Assembly: GCA_964348225.1 (NCBI GenBank) | Contig: CAYGBM010000016.1 | Location: 1 to 36,489, forward strand | DNA: 36,489 nucleotides | From: CAYGBM01 sp964348225 | GTDB taxonomy: Bacteria; Patescibacteriota; Minisyncoccia; Minisyncoccales; CG1-02-41-26 | Reading direction: 5' to 3' | In this document: piece after piece, positions 25,658 through 32,345 of the stretch | Numbering within the stretch: position 1 is the first letter of the stretch | Layout of the letters: every line of letters begins with the position of its first letter | Translations under genes and position numbers: made by a program | The notes under the pieces: model-generated | Told to the model about the DNA's origin: nothing | Database searches by the model: none | Seen by the model: only the letters and a program-made list of their open reading frames with translations

Positions 25658-25923
25658 CAACTTGTTAATTTCCTATTCACTTATTAGCGAATATTAGGAA
25701 CTCTCTTTGTCGCCAAAGAGTTCGGACCATATCTTCACCGCCTTAACTTATAAATATTGGCGGGTCCGGCGTATGGCCTCTGAGGATTCCACTAACTAAA
25801 ATAGTTAGTAGTCTTTCCTGCTGATTGTCTGGCATCCGCCCTCGCGGATACACTTGTTGGATTTCTCCTTAAGTACGCCAGAGTTTCCAGCATATAGCCG
25901 GATTTTACTAAAGCAGTGTTCCT
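25658..25923 (-). other. ORF-less group I intron in 23S after position 1931
   Basis: 266 nt. The 5' exon ends GUUAAAGU and pairs with the internal guide GCUUUAG (7 bp, U-G at the splice site). The intron ends in G before the 3' exon AGCGTAACC. Core: GACAATCAGCAGG, then CAGAGGCCATACG and AGATATGGTCCGAAC (P7). A 69-nt stretch (25817-25885) is identical to the core of the 2262 intron. It holds no coding frame. Confidence 0.87.
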
Positions 25924-25943
25924 ACTTTAACACGGTCAGAGTT
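25924..25943 (-). rRNA. 20-nt 23S mini-exon carrying the helix 69 loop
   Basis: Reads AACUCUGACCGUGUUAAAGU, aligning 14/20 with E. coli 1912-1931 and of identical length. After splicing, CGCGGU of the upstream exon pairs with ACCGUG to rebuild helix 69 with loop AACUCUG (E. coli AACUAUA). It lies between two group I introns. Confidence 0.85.
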
Positions 25944-26779
25944 CATACTGACTCATCCTTCTGTCGCCAGAAAGTATGGACTATATCTTCACCATTAGAT
26001 TTTGTTAGCGAGCAAAGCGAGCTTTACAAAATCTTATGCCCTCCGAAGTTTTAACGTAGGAGGGCCCGCCTTCGCTTACGCTTCGGCGGACATAAGACCT
26101 GCTAAGCTCATTCTTCGCTAAGCAGCTCTAATGGGCTCGGCGTGTAGTCTCTGAGGATTTTCTTAAGAGATTGAGTATAAATTGATCACTATATTTCCTC
26201 TTTCTGCCTGATTTCAGATTCATTAATCTCCTTAACTTCAATATTTTCTTTAATCCATTTAGAGTTAAGTGTTCTTTTCTTTCCATAATTTTTGCAATCT
26301 CTGAAAAAATTCTAAACGCCTCTTTCTTTTCTTTAGAAATAAGCTCGAAATGATTAAAGAAAGGAATAACTTTTTGAGTTATATCATTAACGCTACGCAC
26401 TTCGAATGCATAAACGCCATCCTTTCTGAATCTAATCGCTCCGCACTTTAGTATGTCCTGAGCTAACTGAAGCAAAGTTTTATCCCTTTGTGATATGTTA
26501 AACGACAAATTAAGTTGCCAAATATGAACATAATCACTTCTCTTTACCACTGAAAGATTAAAACTTCCCTCACCTTCAGTAAAACCTACTAAAAGCCAGC
26601 CTAAATTTTCAGGGATTTCTCTTAAGAATCTTTCCTGCGGATTGTCCGGATCACTAGAGACATTTTTACTCATATTATCTAATTATAGCATATATAAGTA
26701 GTCTCAGATACTCCCGGGGTTTCCCGCATATAGCCGAGTTTTTTTGGCCTGATTACTCAAGCCAAGCGGCAACTCTCTT
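25944..26779 (-). other. group I intron in 23S after position 1911
   Basis: 836 nt. P1 is GCGGU (exon) with GCCGC (intron), U-G at the splice site, loop AAGAGAGUU. The intron ends ...GTATG before the mini-exon. Core: GACAATCCGCAGGAAAG (Q), CAGAGACTACACG (R) and AAGATATAGTCC (S), textbook P7 strands. P8-P9 regions are enlarged by GC-rich hairpins (26000-26120). A LAGLIDADG gene interrupts the core. Confidence 0.87.
26128..26673 (-). CDS. LAGLIDADG homing endonuclease (one motif)
   Basis: A 181-aa protein with a single LAGLIDADG helix, NLGWLLVGFTEGEGSFNLSV (about residues 24-43; acidic ligand Glu in EGEG), so a homodimer is expected. The rest (HFELISKEKKEAFRIFSEIA, then a Lys/Arg-rich C-terminus) is typical of the LAGLIDADG_1 family. 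It starts inside the ribozyme: codons around DPDNPQERF are the Q element of the intron core. TATAAT stands 8 nt before the ATG at 26673, so it may have its own leaderless transcript. Confidence 0.88.
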   Translation of the reverse strand: MSKNVSSDPDNPQERFLREIPENLGWLLVGFTEGEGSFNLSVVKRSDYVHIWQLNLSFNISQRDKTLLQLAQDILKCGAIRFRKDGVYAFEVRSVNDITQKVIPFFNHFELISKEKKEAFRIFSEIAKIMERKEHLTLNGLKKILKLRRLMNLKSGRKRKYSDQFILNLLRKSSETTRRAH

Positions 26780-26817
26780 ACCGCGGACGTTCACCCGTGG
26801 CTTAAACCACTAAGCAT

Positions 26818-26970
26818 TCGCTCCTCGCTTCCGCTCGTCGCTCAAATTAAAAGTTAAGAATTAAAAGTTAAAAATTGAATTAAGAATTAATAATTTTTAA
26901 TTTTTAATTAAATTCTTAATTCTTCATTTTTAATTCTTAATTAACTTGCTCCGAACGAAAGTGAGGAGCA
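26818..26970 (-). repeat. 23S insertion 1 (tip of helix 68 region)
   Basis: Non-conserved insert of about 150 nt. It is bounded by small hairpins with GCTCCTCGC and GCTCC-GAACGAAAGTGA-GGAGC and has a long AT-rich inverted repeat of AATTAAGAATT-type units between. Flanking 23S sequence resumes at GGGCACTGGTCAGG on the plus strand. Confidence 0.7.
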
Positions 26971-27099
26971 AAAACCTGCGGCGTTAACACACGGGCACTG
27001 GTCAGGCCTCAGCCCCTATACATCCTGTTGCCAGTTTAGCAGGGACCTGTGTTTTTGATAAACAGTCGCCAGGGGAACTTTCGCTGCGACCCAGCCGCA

Positions 27100-27262
27100 C
27101 CTCGCTACGCTCGGGCGGAATTTTCAATTTCCAATTTTCAATTTTCAAACAATTTCTAATTTCTCAATGTTTAAAACATTAAAGAATTGAAACATTGAAA
27201 ATTGTTTAGAAATTAGAAATTAAAAATTAGAAATTTAAGTATCGAACGCAGTGAGGCACGGC
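27100..27262 (-). repeat. 23S insertion 2 (helix 63 region)
   Basis: About 160 nt. The outer part has the ACCTCGCTACGCTCG and CGAACGCAGTGAGGCAC motifs; the inner part is an AT-rich inverted repeat starting GGAATTTTCAATTTCCAATT. Same family as the insertions at 28971 and 34711. Confidence 0.7.
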
Positions 27263-28400
27263 CAGGCGGGCCTTATCCCTAAGTTACGACCGCTTTTTTG
27301 CCGAGTTCCTTAACGAGGTTTCACCCGTTCACCTTGGTATTCTCAACCTGCCTACCTGTGTCGGTTTTGCGGTACGGACCGAACATATAATTAACTCCTA
27401 AGAAACTTTTCTAGGGAGCCTGCTCACCTGAGTTCACCCGCCAAAGACGAGCTTCCCCCCAATCCTTGAAAAATCTCAGACCAGGGACGAGAATCCAATA
27501 ACTCGCCCAGGCTACTAAACTCCGTCATCTCTTAGAATTATATGCCGGGGGTGGGAATATTAACCCACTGTCCATCCCAAGCACCCCTTCGGGTACTCGG
27601 TTAGGGCCGCCTAACCCTTGGTTGATTGTCATTGCCAAGGAAACCTTAGGCTTTCGGTGGGCAGGGCTTTCACCTGCCTTGCGGTTACTCATGCCAACAT
27701 TCTCACTCCAGTACTCTCCACCAAACTTCACAGTCTGGCTTCATCAAGCACTGGACGCTCCCCTACCACGCACTGCAAAGCAGCGCATTCACATCTTCGG
27801 TAGCGAACTTGAGCCCCCTAAATCTTTGGCGCAGACCCTCTCAGGTAGTAAGCTGTTACGCACTTTTTAAAGGATAGCTGCTTCTAAGCTAACCTTCTAA
27901 CTATCAAAGAGAATCCACCTCCTTATAACACTTAGTTCGCATTTGGGGACCTTAGATGGTGATCAGGGCTGTTTCCCTTTTGACCATGGAACTTAGCTCC
28001 CACAGTCTGACTGCCTAACACCTTAAACTTGCGGTATTCGGAGTTTGGTAGGAAAATCCGGGTAAAACCCAAGACAATCCTTCCAGTGCTCTACCCCCGC
28101 AAAAGTGATAGACGCTAGCCCTAAAGCTATTTCGGGGAGAACCAGCTATTCCCAAGCTCGATTAGCTTTTTACTCCTTACCACAGCTCATCCCAGAGAAT
28201 TGCACGACTCACGGGTTCGGGCCTCCTCCCATCTTTCGACGGGGTTCACCCTGGCCATGGCAAGCTCGCTTGGCTTCGGGTCTTATTCCCACTACTTGAG
28301 CACTTTTAATACTTGGTTTCCCTATGCCTTCAGGCCAGAAGCCTTTAGACTAGCAGTGGAAATAAACTCGTTGGCTCGTTCTGCAAAAAGCACACCGTCA

Positions 28401-28468
28401 CCCCCACACCAAAGAAGCGTTACGCTTCGCGCAAATAAATGGAAGTTTACGCTTCTTTGGTGTGGGGG
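28401..28468 (-). repeat. 23S insertion 3 (helix 25), CCCCCACACCAAA element
   Basis: A 68-bp element with perfect 20-bp terminal inverted repeats (CCCCCACACCAAAGAAGCGT at 28401-28420 and its complement at 28449-28468). It sits in the tip of the 23S hairpin GTCACC...GGGCTCCG, a known place for rRNA intervening sequences. The first 13 bases are the same as the ends of the element that splits tRNA-Ala. Confidence 0.85.
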
Positions 28469-28524
28469 CTCCGATTCTTTGTAAGCAAATGGTTTCAGGT
28501 ACTATTTCACCGCCCTCACCGGGC

Positions 28525-28561
<37 letters not shown>

Positions 28562-28829
28562 TGGTGAGTGGGTAGTATTTAGCCTTGGCTGACAGTTCAG
28601 CCTGCTTCCCACAGGGCTTTCATTCCCTGAGGTACTCAAGAAAGATAGCTCGCCCAACTCCAGCTTCTAATGACTTAAAAGCTAGAGCAGGGCAAGGAGC
28701 ATAGAAGGACTTTCGGATACAGGGCTATCACCCTCTGTGACGTCCCTTTCCAGGGAACTTCTCCTAGTCAACTTCTAACTTTTTATTCTCCTTGGAGTAA
28801 ACTCCATAAACTAACTCCTTACAACCCCC

Positions 28830-28923
28830 ATCCTCCGCTCCTCACTTCGTTCGGAGCTACGGAATGGCAAGCCACTTTTTTAGCTTGCTGTTCCGAAGCT
28901 CTTTACGGAGCAAAGAGCGAAGG
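28830..28923 (-). repeat. 23S insertion 4 (three-hairpin element)
   Basis: Three successive stems: GCTCC...GGAGC with an ACTTCGTT loop; GGAA-GCAAGC/GCTTGC-TTCC; GCTCTTTAC-GGA-GCAAAGAGC. The same three-stem layout with changed paired bases is found in 16S at 34519-34622. Confidence 0.75.
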
Positions 28924-28970
28924 ACAGGTTTGGGCTCTTCCCTTTTCGCTCGCCGCTACTGGGGGAATGA

Positions 28971-29184
28971 CCACCGCGCCTCGCTACGCTCGCCGCGGCG
29001 GAATTTTCAATTTTCAATTTTCAAATCCCAATGAAATCCCAATTTTCAATTGTTTAATTTTCAAACAATTTACACTAAACAAAGTGAAGTGTTTGAAAAT
29101 TGGTCATTGGTTATTGGAGCTTCATTGAAAATTGGTTCTTGAAAATTGGTGCTTCCGCCGTGCCGAACGCAGTGAGGCACGGTG
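28971..29184 (-). repeat. 23S insertion 5 (long AT-rich element)
   Basis: About 210 nt bounded by CCACCGCGCCTCGCTACGC and AACGCAGTGAGGCACGGTGG. The inside carries AATTTTCAATTTTCAATTTT and, in inverted form, TGAAAATTGG repeats. It is clearly homologous to the 16S insertion at 34711-34910. Confidence 0.78.
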
Positions 29185-29401
29185 GTTTGTTTTCTTTTCC
29201 TCCGGCTACTGAGATGTTTCACTTCGCCGGGTTCGCGAACGCTGTGGAACAGCGTTCGACGCTGGTTTACAACGTCGGGTTTCCCCATTCGGAAATCCCC
29301 GGATCAAGGGTTGCTAAGCACCTCCCCGAGGCTTTTCGCAGCCACGCCACGTCCTTCATCGCCTCCCACTCCCGAGGCATCCACCATTTGCCTGTAAAAT
29401 T

Positions 29402-29425
29402 TCTCTTTACCCTATTAAATCCGAC
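29402..29425 (-). other. pre-23S processing stem, 5' arm
   Basis: Pairs with 23762-23785. It can alternatively pair locally with ACCCCTATTAAAT just upstream, as part of the first tandem module. Confidence 0.8.
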
Positions 29426-29578
29426 AAAGTCGGTGTGAACAATTTAATAGGGGTGAACCCTGTTAAATCCTGCAAAACAGGAATTTCATTAAGGATGAAA
29501 TTATTTAACAGGGTGAACCCTGTTAAATCTCGCAAATGCATAACGAGGATTCTATCAAAGATAGAATTGCTTAACAGG
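29409..29578 (-). repeat. three tandem three-way-junction modules before 23S
   Basis: Three units in a row, each with outer arms CCCTRTTAAAT/ATTTAAYAGGG and one or two inner hairpins. Unit 1 (29409-29454) holds CCGAC-AAA-GTCGG. Unit 2 (29458-29517) holds CCTG-CAAAA-CAGG and AATTTCAT-TAAGG-ATGAAATT with no unpaired junction base. Unit 3 (29518-29578) holds CTCG...CGAG and GATTCTATC-AAA-GATAGAAT with slightly decayed outer arms. Same module as at 5188-5256. Confidence 0.85.
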
Positions 29579-29653
29579 GCAATACCTTTCGGCATTAATG
29601 TCCATATCCAGTTGCAAAGAACTTCCATCAGTCATTCAATCTTGCCTGCAATT

Positions 29654-29682
29654 AAAAAACTGCTTTTCTAAGAAAGCAGCTT
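29654..29682 (-). terminator. intrinsic terminator or attenuator in the 23S leader
   Basis: On the minus strand CTGCTTT-CTTAG-AAAAGCAG is followed by TTTTTTAATT. It lies between the 23S promoter and the 23S gene, so it would have to be bypassed (antitermination) or act as an attenuator. Confidence 0.7.
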
Positions 29683-29754
29683 AGCCACACACTAAAACGT
29701 CTGGCATTTAGCCGCTTCCTTTATTTGAAATTCTAGATTTTCTCATACGCTTGT

Positions 29755-29782
29755 ATTTTAACAAATCAAAAATCTTTGTCAA
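29755..29782 (-). promoter_or_regulatory. 23S rRNA promoter
   Basis: TTGACA (29777-29782), 16-nt spacer, TAAAAT (29755-29760). The first ten bases TTGACAAAGA, the spacer length and the -10 are shared with the 16S promoter. Start expected near 29748. Confidence 0.8.
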
Positions 29783-29820
29783 CCCAGTACCTAAATTTTC
29801 CGGAAAATTTAGGTACTGGG
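29783..29820. repeat. perfect 38-bp palindrome abutting the 23S -35 box
   Basis: Arms CCCAGTACCTAAATTTTCC (19 bp) with no spacer, flanked on both sides by TCAAC (29779-29783 and 29821-29825), which supplies the TTGA of the -35. It looks like a palindromic insertion with a short target duplication, or an operator. Confidence 0.85.
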
Positions 29821-29910
29821 TCAACCCCCTCCTCTTGGGCTAATGAAAAGGAGAGGGCAACAAGCTCTAAAAATGAGTTAAATATTGAAGTACCAGGTTA
29901 TAAACAAATT

Positions 29911-30594
29911 CTATCCCCTAATCTTATGCCTTATGCCATCTAACGCTTCTTTAGCTGCATCCCTTCCTCCCAGACCAAAGGCTAAGGCCAGTCCTAGTAC
30001 TATACCACCTACTAATATCTGAAACAATCCCTCAACACCTTTAACTCCCAGTTGGCTGAGAATAACTACTGCTGCCAAAACCCAAACCGCCCATCTGACA
30101 ACTGACCCCACTAAATTAACATAAGCCACACTCATCTTGCCAATAGTAACCTTTACCAGCTTTTCAGCAAAATCAGCAATGATTACTGCTGCCACAAAAA
30201 TGCCTGCAGCCACCACTAAGTTTGGCAGATACCCTAGAATCGGGTTTATAAAGTCACCAAAGTGCACCGGAGCCAAAATCTTAACAGCTGCACCCAAAAA
30301 TACAATCACAACCACCCACTTCACAATAGCCCCAACAAACCCTGACATCTTGGTTTTTACCTCAGCCTTTGTCATTGCCTGTTCCCACTTGGTCTTTTCA
30401 AAAATCCGATCAAATTTTATTCTCTTTAGAACCTCAGCTACCAATTTGCCTACCCAAACAGCAATAATCCATCCGACCACAAAAACTATTATTGCCCCAA
30501 TCAACCTAGGAATAAAGTTCAAAAACCCTCGCCAGAGACCTGCTAATCCCTCTACTGTAGTAGAATACCATTTGCCTACTTCCTCAATAACCAT
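29911..30594 (-). CDS. MscS-family-like membrane protein (conserved TM-helix type)
   Basis: A 227-aa protein with about five membrane helices (FIPRLIGAIIVFVVGWIIAV, AIVKWVVVIVFLGAAVKILA, LPNLVVAAGIFVAAVIIADF, VVRWAVWVLAAVVILSQLGV and a last one ending GLALAFGLGGRDAAKEALDG). The GLGGRDAAK ending is typical of the TM-helix family related to small-conductance mechanosensitive channels, here without the cytoplasmic MscS domain. It probably makes an osmotic-shock channel or scaffold. It lies between 23S and 16S. Confidence 0.82.
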   Translation of the reverse strand: MVIEEVGKWYSTTVEGLAGLWRGFLNFIPRLIGAIIVFVVGWIIAVWVGKLVAEVLKRIKFDRIFEKTKWEQAMTKAEVKTKMSGFVGAIVKWVVVIVFLGAAVKILAPVHFGDFINPILGYLPNLVVAAGIFVAAVIIADFAEKLVKVTIGKMSVAYVNLVGSVVRWAVWVLAAVVILSQLGVKGVEGLFQILVGGIVLGLALAFGLGGRDAAKEALDGIRHKIRG

Positions 30595-30640
30595 ATTTTA
30601 TAATTGTTTAATTAATCTAAAACTCTGCTGCGACCTTTCT

Positions 30641-30687
30641 AAAAAACATTTAAATTACAGCTGTGCTTTAAATGTTTTTTTATTATA
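30641..30687 (-). promoter_or_regulatory. promoter running directly into a U-rich hairpin
   Basis: TATAAT (30682-30687) with TTGACA at 30702-30707 (spacer only 14 nt). Immediately downstream AAAAAACATTTAAA and TTTAAATGTTTTTT (30641-30680) form a 14-bp stem followed by TTTAG. The transcript would begin at the hairpin: an attenuator, short RNA or bidirectional terminator upstream of the membrane-protein gene. Confidence 0.45.
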
Positions 30688-30777
30688 GCACAAAAATATT
30701 CTGTCAATATTACATCACCTGTGGATAACTCCGAGCGAGCACCTATCTAGTCCTGGCAGAGTCTTAGAGTATAATAA

Positions 30778-30810
30778 AAAACCGCCCGTTTTCAGCACCC
30801 GGGTGGTTTT
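30778..30810 (-). terminator. terminator after the Nudix gene
   Basis: AAAACCACCCG-type stem (one G-U) on the minus strand followed by TTTTTTATTATA. It separates the Nudix gene from the membrane-protein gene and blocks 16S-23S read-through. Confidence 0.8.
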
Positions 30811-30834
30811 CAGTATAAAGAGACATCTTATAAT

Positions 30835-31272
30835 CTATGCTTGTTCTCTTTTTGCCCTCTTAACCAAATAATGCTTGAACACAGCATCAACGCCTCGAAT
30901 AAGTTCGTGCTTAGTGTATTCTTCAGGATTTATCCACCGGAACTCCTCGTGGTCCTGGCTTAAAACAACTTCTTCTGATTTGGCTAAGCATTCAAAATAA
31001 ACACCTACAATCTGCCATTGCTCTCCCCTGACAACAGGTCTCCATTCATCAACAAAAAACGGCTCGCCTATTTCTATGTCTAAGCCGGTTTCTTCTTTTA
31101 CTTCTCGCTTCAGGCTTTCGTCAAAACGCTGCCCCGCTCTTATCCTGCCGCCTGGCACGTCAAACTTTCCCAGATTAGCACCATCTTGATATTGAGAAGA
31201 TTCCTTTACTATCAGGATTTTATCGCCAAACCTGACAAAAGCCTTGGTAGCAACAAATAATTTGGTTGTCAT
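30835..31272 (-). CDS. Nudix hydrolase
   Basis: A 145-aa pyrophosphohydrolase with a clear Nudix box: GGRIRAGQRFDESLKREVKE followed by ETGLDI (G, REVKEE and G positions all present). It cleaves nucleoside diphosphates linked to another moiety; the substrate is not predictable. I chose ATG 31272 (MTTKLFVATKAFVR); an in-frame TTG five codons earlier is possible. It sits with a MazG-like gene, another nucleotide-pool enzyme, on the same strand. Confidence 0.88.
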   Translation of the reverse strand: MTTKLFVATKAFVRFGDKILIVKESSQYQDGANLGKFDVPGGRIRAGQRFDESLKREVKEETGLDIEIGEPFFVDEWRPVVRGEQWQIVGVYFECLAKSEEVVLSQDHEEFRWINPEEYTKHELIRGVDAVFKHYLVKRAKREQA

Positions 31273-31345
31273 GTTGAATGTGGGCAATCTACGACGACTC
31301 GGTTGGAACCAGATAATTGATTTGATAAAGGAATTTGGGCAATTA

Positions 31346-31702
31346 TCAGTTCTTGCGGATTAAATTATTTTCTGGGTTTTTATGGTCATATTTGGACAAA
31401 ATTTCTTTTTTTACTAAGTTGAAAGCTTCTTCCATATCAATACTAAGCTGATTTGCTAGGCGACATAAACCAAAGAATAAATCGCCGATTCCGTCTATAA
31501 ATATATCTTTATTCTCTTTAACAAATCTTATTCGCTCTTCTTCGGTTTTATACCGTAAGTGTTGAGACATTTCAATGAGTTCTTCGTGTAGATGGTCAAA
31601 CTTATCAATATTAGGAATGTCTTCCCAATTATTTCGTTTTGCAAAGGATTTAACCAATTCTTGAGCTTCTTTTATTGTCTTTGTTTTATCCTCTAAACTC
31701 AT
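31346..31702 (-). CDS. MazG-like nucleotide pyrophosphohydrolase
   Basis: A 118-aa all-alpha protein starting MSLEDKTKTIKEAQELVKSF. HEELIEMSQHLRY and DGIGDLFFGLCRLANQLSID followed by MEEAFNLVKKEI match the MazG/dCTPase helical core with its acidic metal ligands (E in HEELIE, D in IGDLFF). It probably hydrolyses non-canonical NTPs. I start it at ATG 31702, since the longer upstream frame runs through the tRNA-Ala locus and is not protein-like. It begins 38 nt after the tRNA-Ala locus. Confidence 0.78.
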   Translation of the reverse strand: MSLEDKTKTIKEAQELVKSFAKRNNWEDIPNIDKFDHLHEELIEMSQHLRYKTEEERIRFVKENKDIFIDGIGDLFFGLCRLANQLSIDMEEAFNLVKKEILSKYDHKNPENNLIRKN

Positions 31703-31778
31703 AGAGTTATACAGATTGCGATGAATTAAAGTGGATTTATGGACCCGGGGAGATTCGAACTCCCGACCTCCGCGCTTG

Positions 31779-31891
31779 CCCCCACACCAAATTTTATGGA
31801 CTTGACCGGAGTCGAACCGGTAACCTCCCGCGTGCAAGGCGGGTGCTCTAACCAATTGAGCTACAAGCCCCTATAAAATTTGGTGTGGGGG
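31779..31891 (-). mobile_element. inverted-repeat element carrying tRNA-Ala, inserted in tRNA-Ala
   Basis: 113 bp with perfect 19-bp ends CCCCCACACCAAATTTTAT (31779-31797) and its complement (31873-31891), enclosing one complete tRNA. The first 13 bases match the ends of the 23S helix 25 insertion. There is no protein gene, so any movement would need help in trans. In RNA the arms extend the tRNA acceptor stem as a long helix. Confidence 0.75.
31797..31870 (-). tRNA. tRNA-Ala (UGC), intact, nested inside another tRNA
   Basis: Complete cloverleaf: acceptor GGGCTTG/CAAGTCC, D arm GCTC-AATTGGTTA-GAGC, anticodon stem CCCGC/GCGGG with loop CTTGCAC (UGC), T arm ACCGG-TTCGACT-CCGGT, discriminator A, no encoded CCA. 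This is presumably the working copy. Confidence 0.92.
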
Positions 31892-31966
31892 TGAACAAGG
31901 CGGGTGCTCTAAAGCCAGCTGAGCTACAGGCCCGTTCACTCCGAACGAAAGTGAGGAGCGACAATG

Positions 31967-32040
31967 TGGGTGTGCGTGGATTCGAACCACGGACCTCCGC
32001 TTTATCAGAGCGACGCTCTAACCAACTGAGCTACACACCC
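31967..32040 (-). tRNA. tRNA-Ile (GAU)
   Basis: GGGTGTG/CACACCC acceptor, D arm GCTC/GAGC, anticodon loop CTGATAA (GAU), T arm CGTGG-TTCGAAT-CCACG, A73, no encoded CCA. It lies downstream of 16S as in ordinary rRNA operons, but beyond a terminator. A CTCC-GAACGAAAGTGA-GGAG hairpin separates it from the tRNA-Ala locus. Confidence 0.94.
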
Positions 32041-32057
32041 ATAAATTTATCTTACTA

Positions 32058-32089
32058 AACAAAAAACCCTTGTGCAAGAGCCTTTTGTT
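32058..32089 (-). terminator. terminator-like hairpin between 16S and tRNA-Ile
   Basis: On the minus strand AACAAAAGGCTCTTG pairs with CAAGGGTTTTTTGTT, and the T-run lies in and after the stem. It may end the 16S transcript or separate it from the tRNAs. Confidence 0.6.
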
Positions 32090-32119
32090 CAAGCTGTAAG
32101 CTTCAAGTTTTGCAGTGTT

Positions 32120-32139
32120 AGTTTCTCTGAGTTGCTCCG
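32120..32139 (-). other. pre-16S processing stem, 3' arm
   Basis: AGTTTCTCTGAGTTGCTCCG (plus strand) is complementary to 35185-35204 over 20 positions with one mismatch or wobble, closing a loop around the whole 16S gene. Confidence 0.82.
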
Positions 32140-32345
32140 TGCCGCCTCTGTTTGCGAGCGTTAGCGAGCATTACAGAGGCGTGCATCCACCGAAGCTCCG
32201 TAGGAGCGTAGGTGGAGACCGAATGTCAGGGTGGTTCGGTTAACACCCGAAAATTGAAGATAGAATTCTCGCTCTTCAATTATCATCGACCGTGGTCTTC
32301 CGTAGCTCTAAATCTATTGAAGAGCGAAGGAGACCAACAAAAAAA
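32140..32345 (-). other. 16S 3' spacer with a series of hairpins
   Basis: No gene. It holds GCCTCTGT/ACAGAGGC, CCACC/GGTGG around GAAGCTCCGTAGGAGCGTA, GGGTG/CACCC, and a long stem CGCTCTTCAAT/ATTGAAGAGCG (32269-32325) next to CTCCTT on the minus strand (32327-32332). Confidence 0.6.

Larger units (their letters stand above)
31740..31933 (-). pseudogene. split tRNA-Ala (UGC), interrupted in the anticodon
   Basis: The 5' part (31896-31933: GGGCCTG, D arm GCTC/GAGC, CCCGC, CTTG) and the 3' part (31740-31778: CAAG, GCGCGG, T arm GGGAG-TTCGAAT-CTCCC, CGGGTCC, A) fit one cloverleaf. The acceptor pairs 7/7 with two wobbles, and joining gives loop CTTGCAA, anticodon UGC. It is split between positions 35 and 36 by 117 nt. 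A bulged C in the anticodon stem and an 11-nt D loop suggest decay, though RNA-level excision cannot be excluded. Confidence 0.78.

Noticed and set aside
26771..26790. Apparent loss of helix 69 in 23S (GCGGTAAGAGAGTTGCCGC)
   Set aside because: This hairpin is the P1 helix of the intron after 1911; the true helix 69 is rebuilt with the 20-nt exon at 25924-25943.
29409..29578. CRISPR array, suggested by the repeated CCCTGTTAAAT units
   Set aside because: The repeats are inverted pairs closing hairpins, not direct repeats with unique spacers of constant size, and no cas genes are nearby.
31703..31855. N-terminal extension of the MazG-like gene to 31855
   Set aside because: The extra 51 codons run through the tRNA-Ala locus (GGKRGGREFESPRVHK is tRNA sequence translated); ATG 31702 is the natural start.
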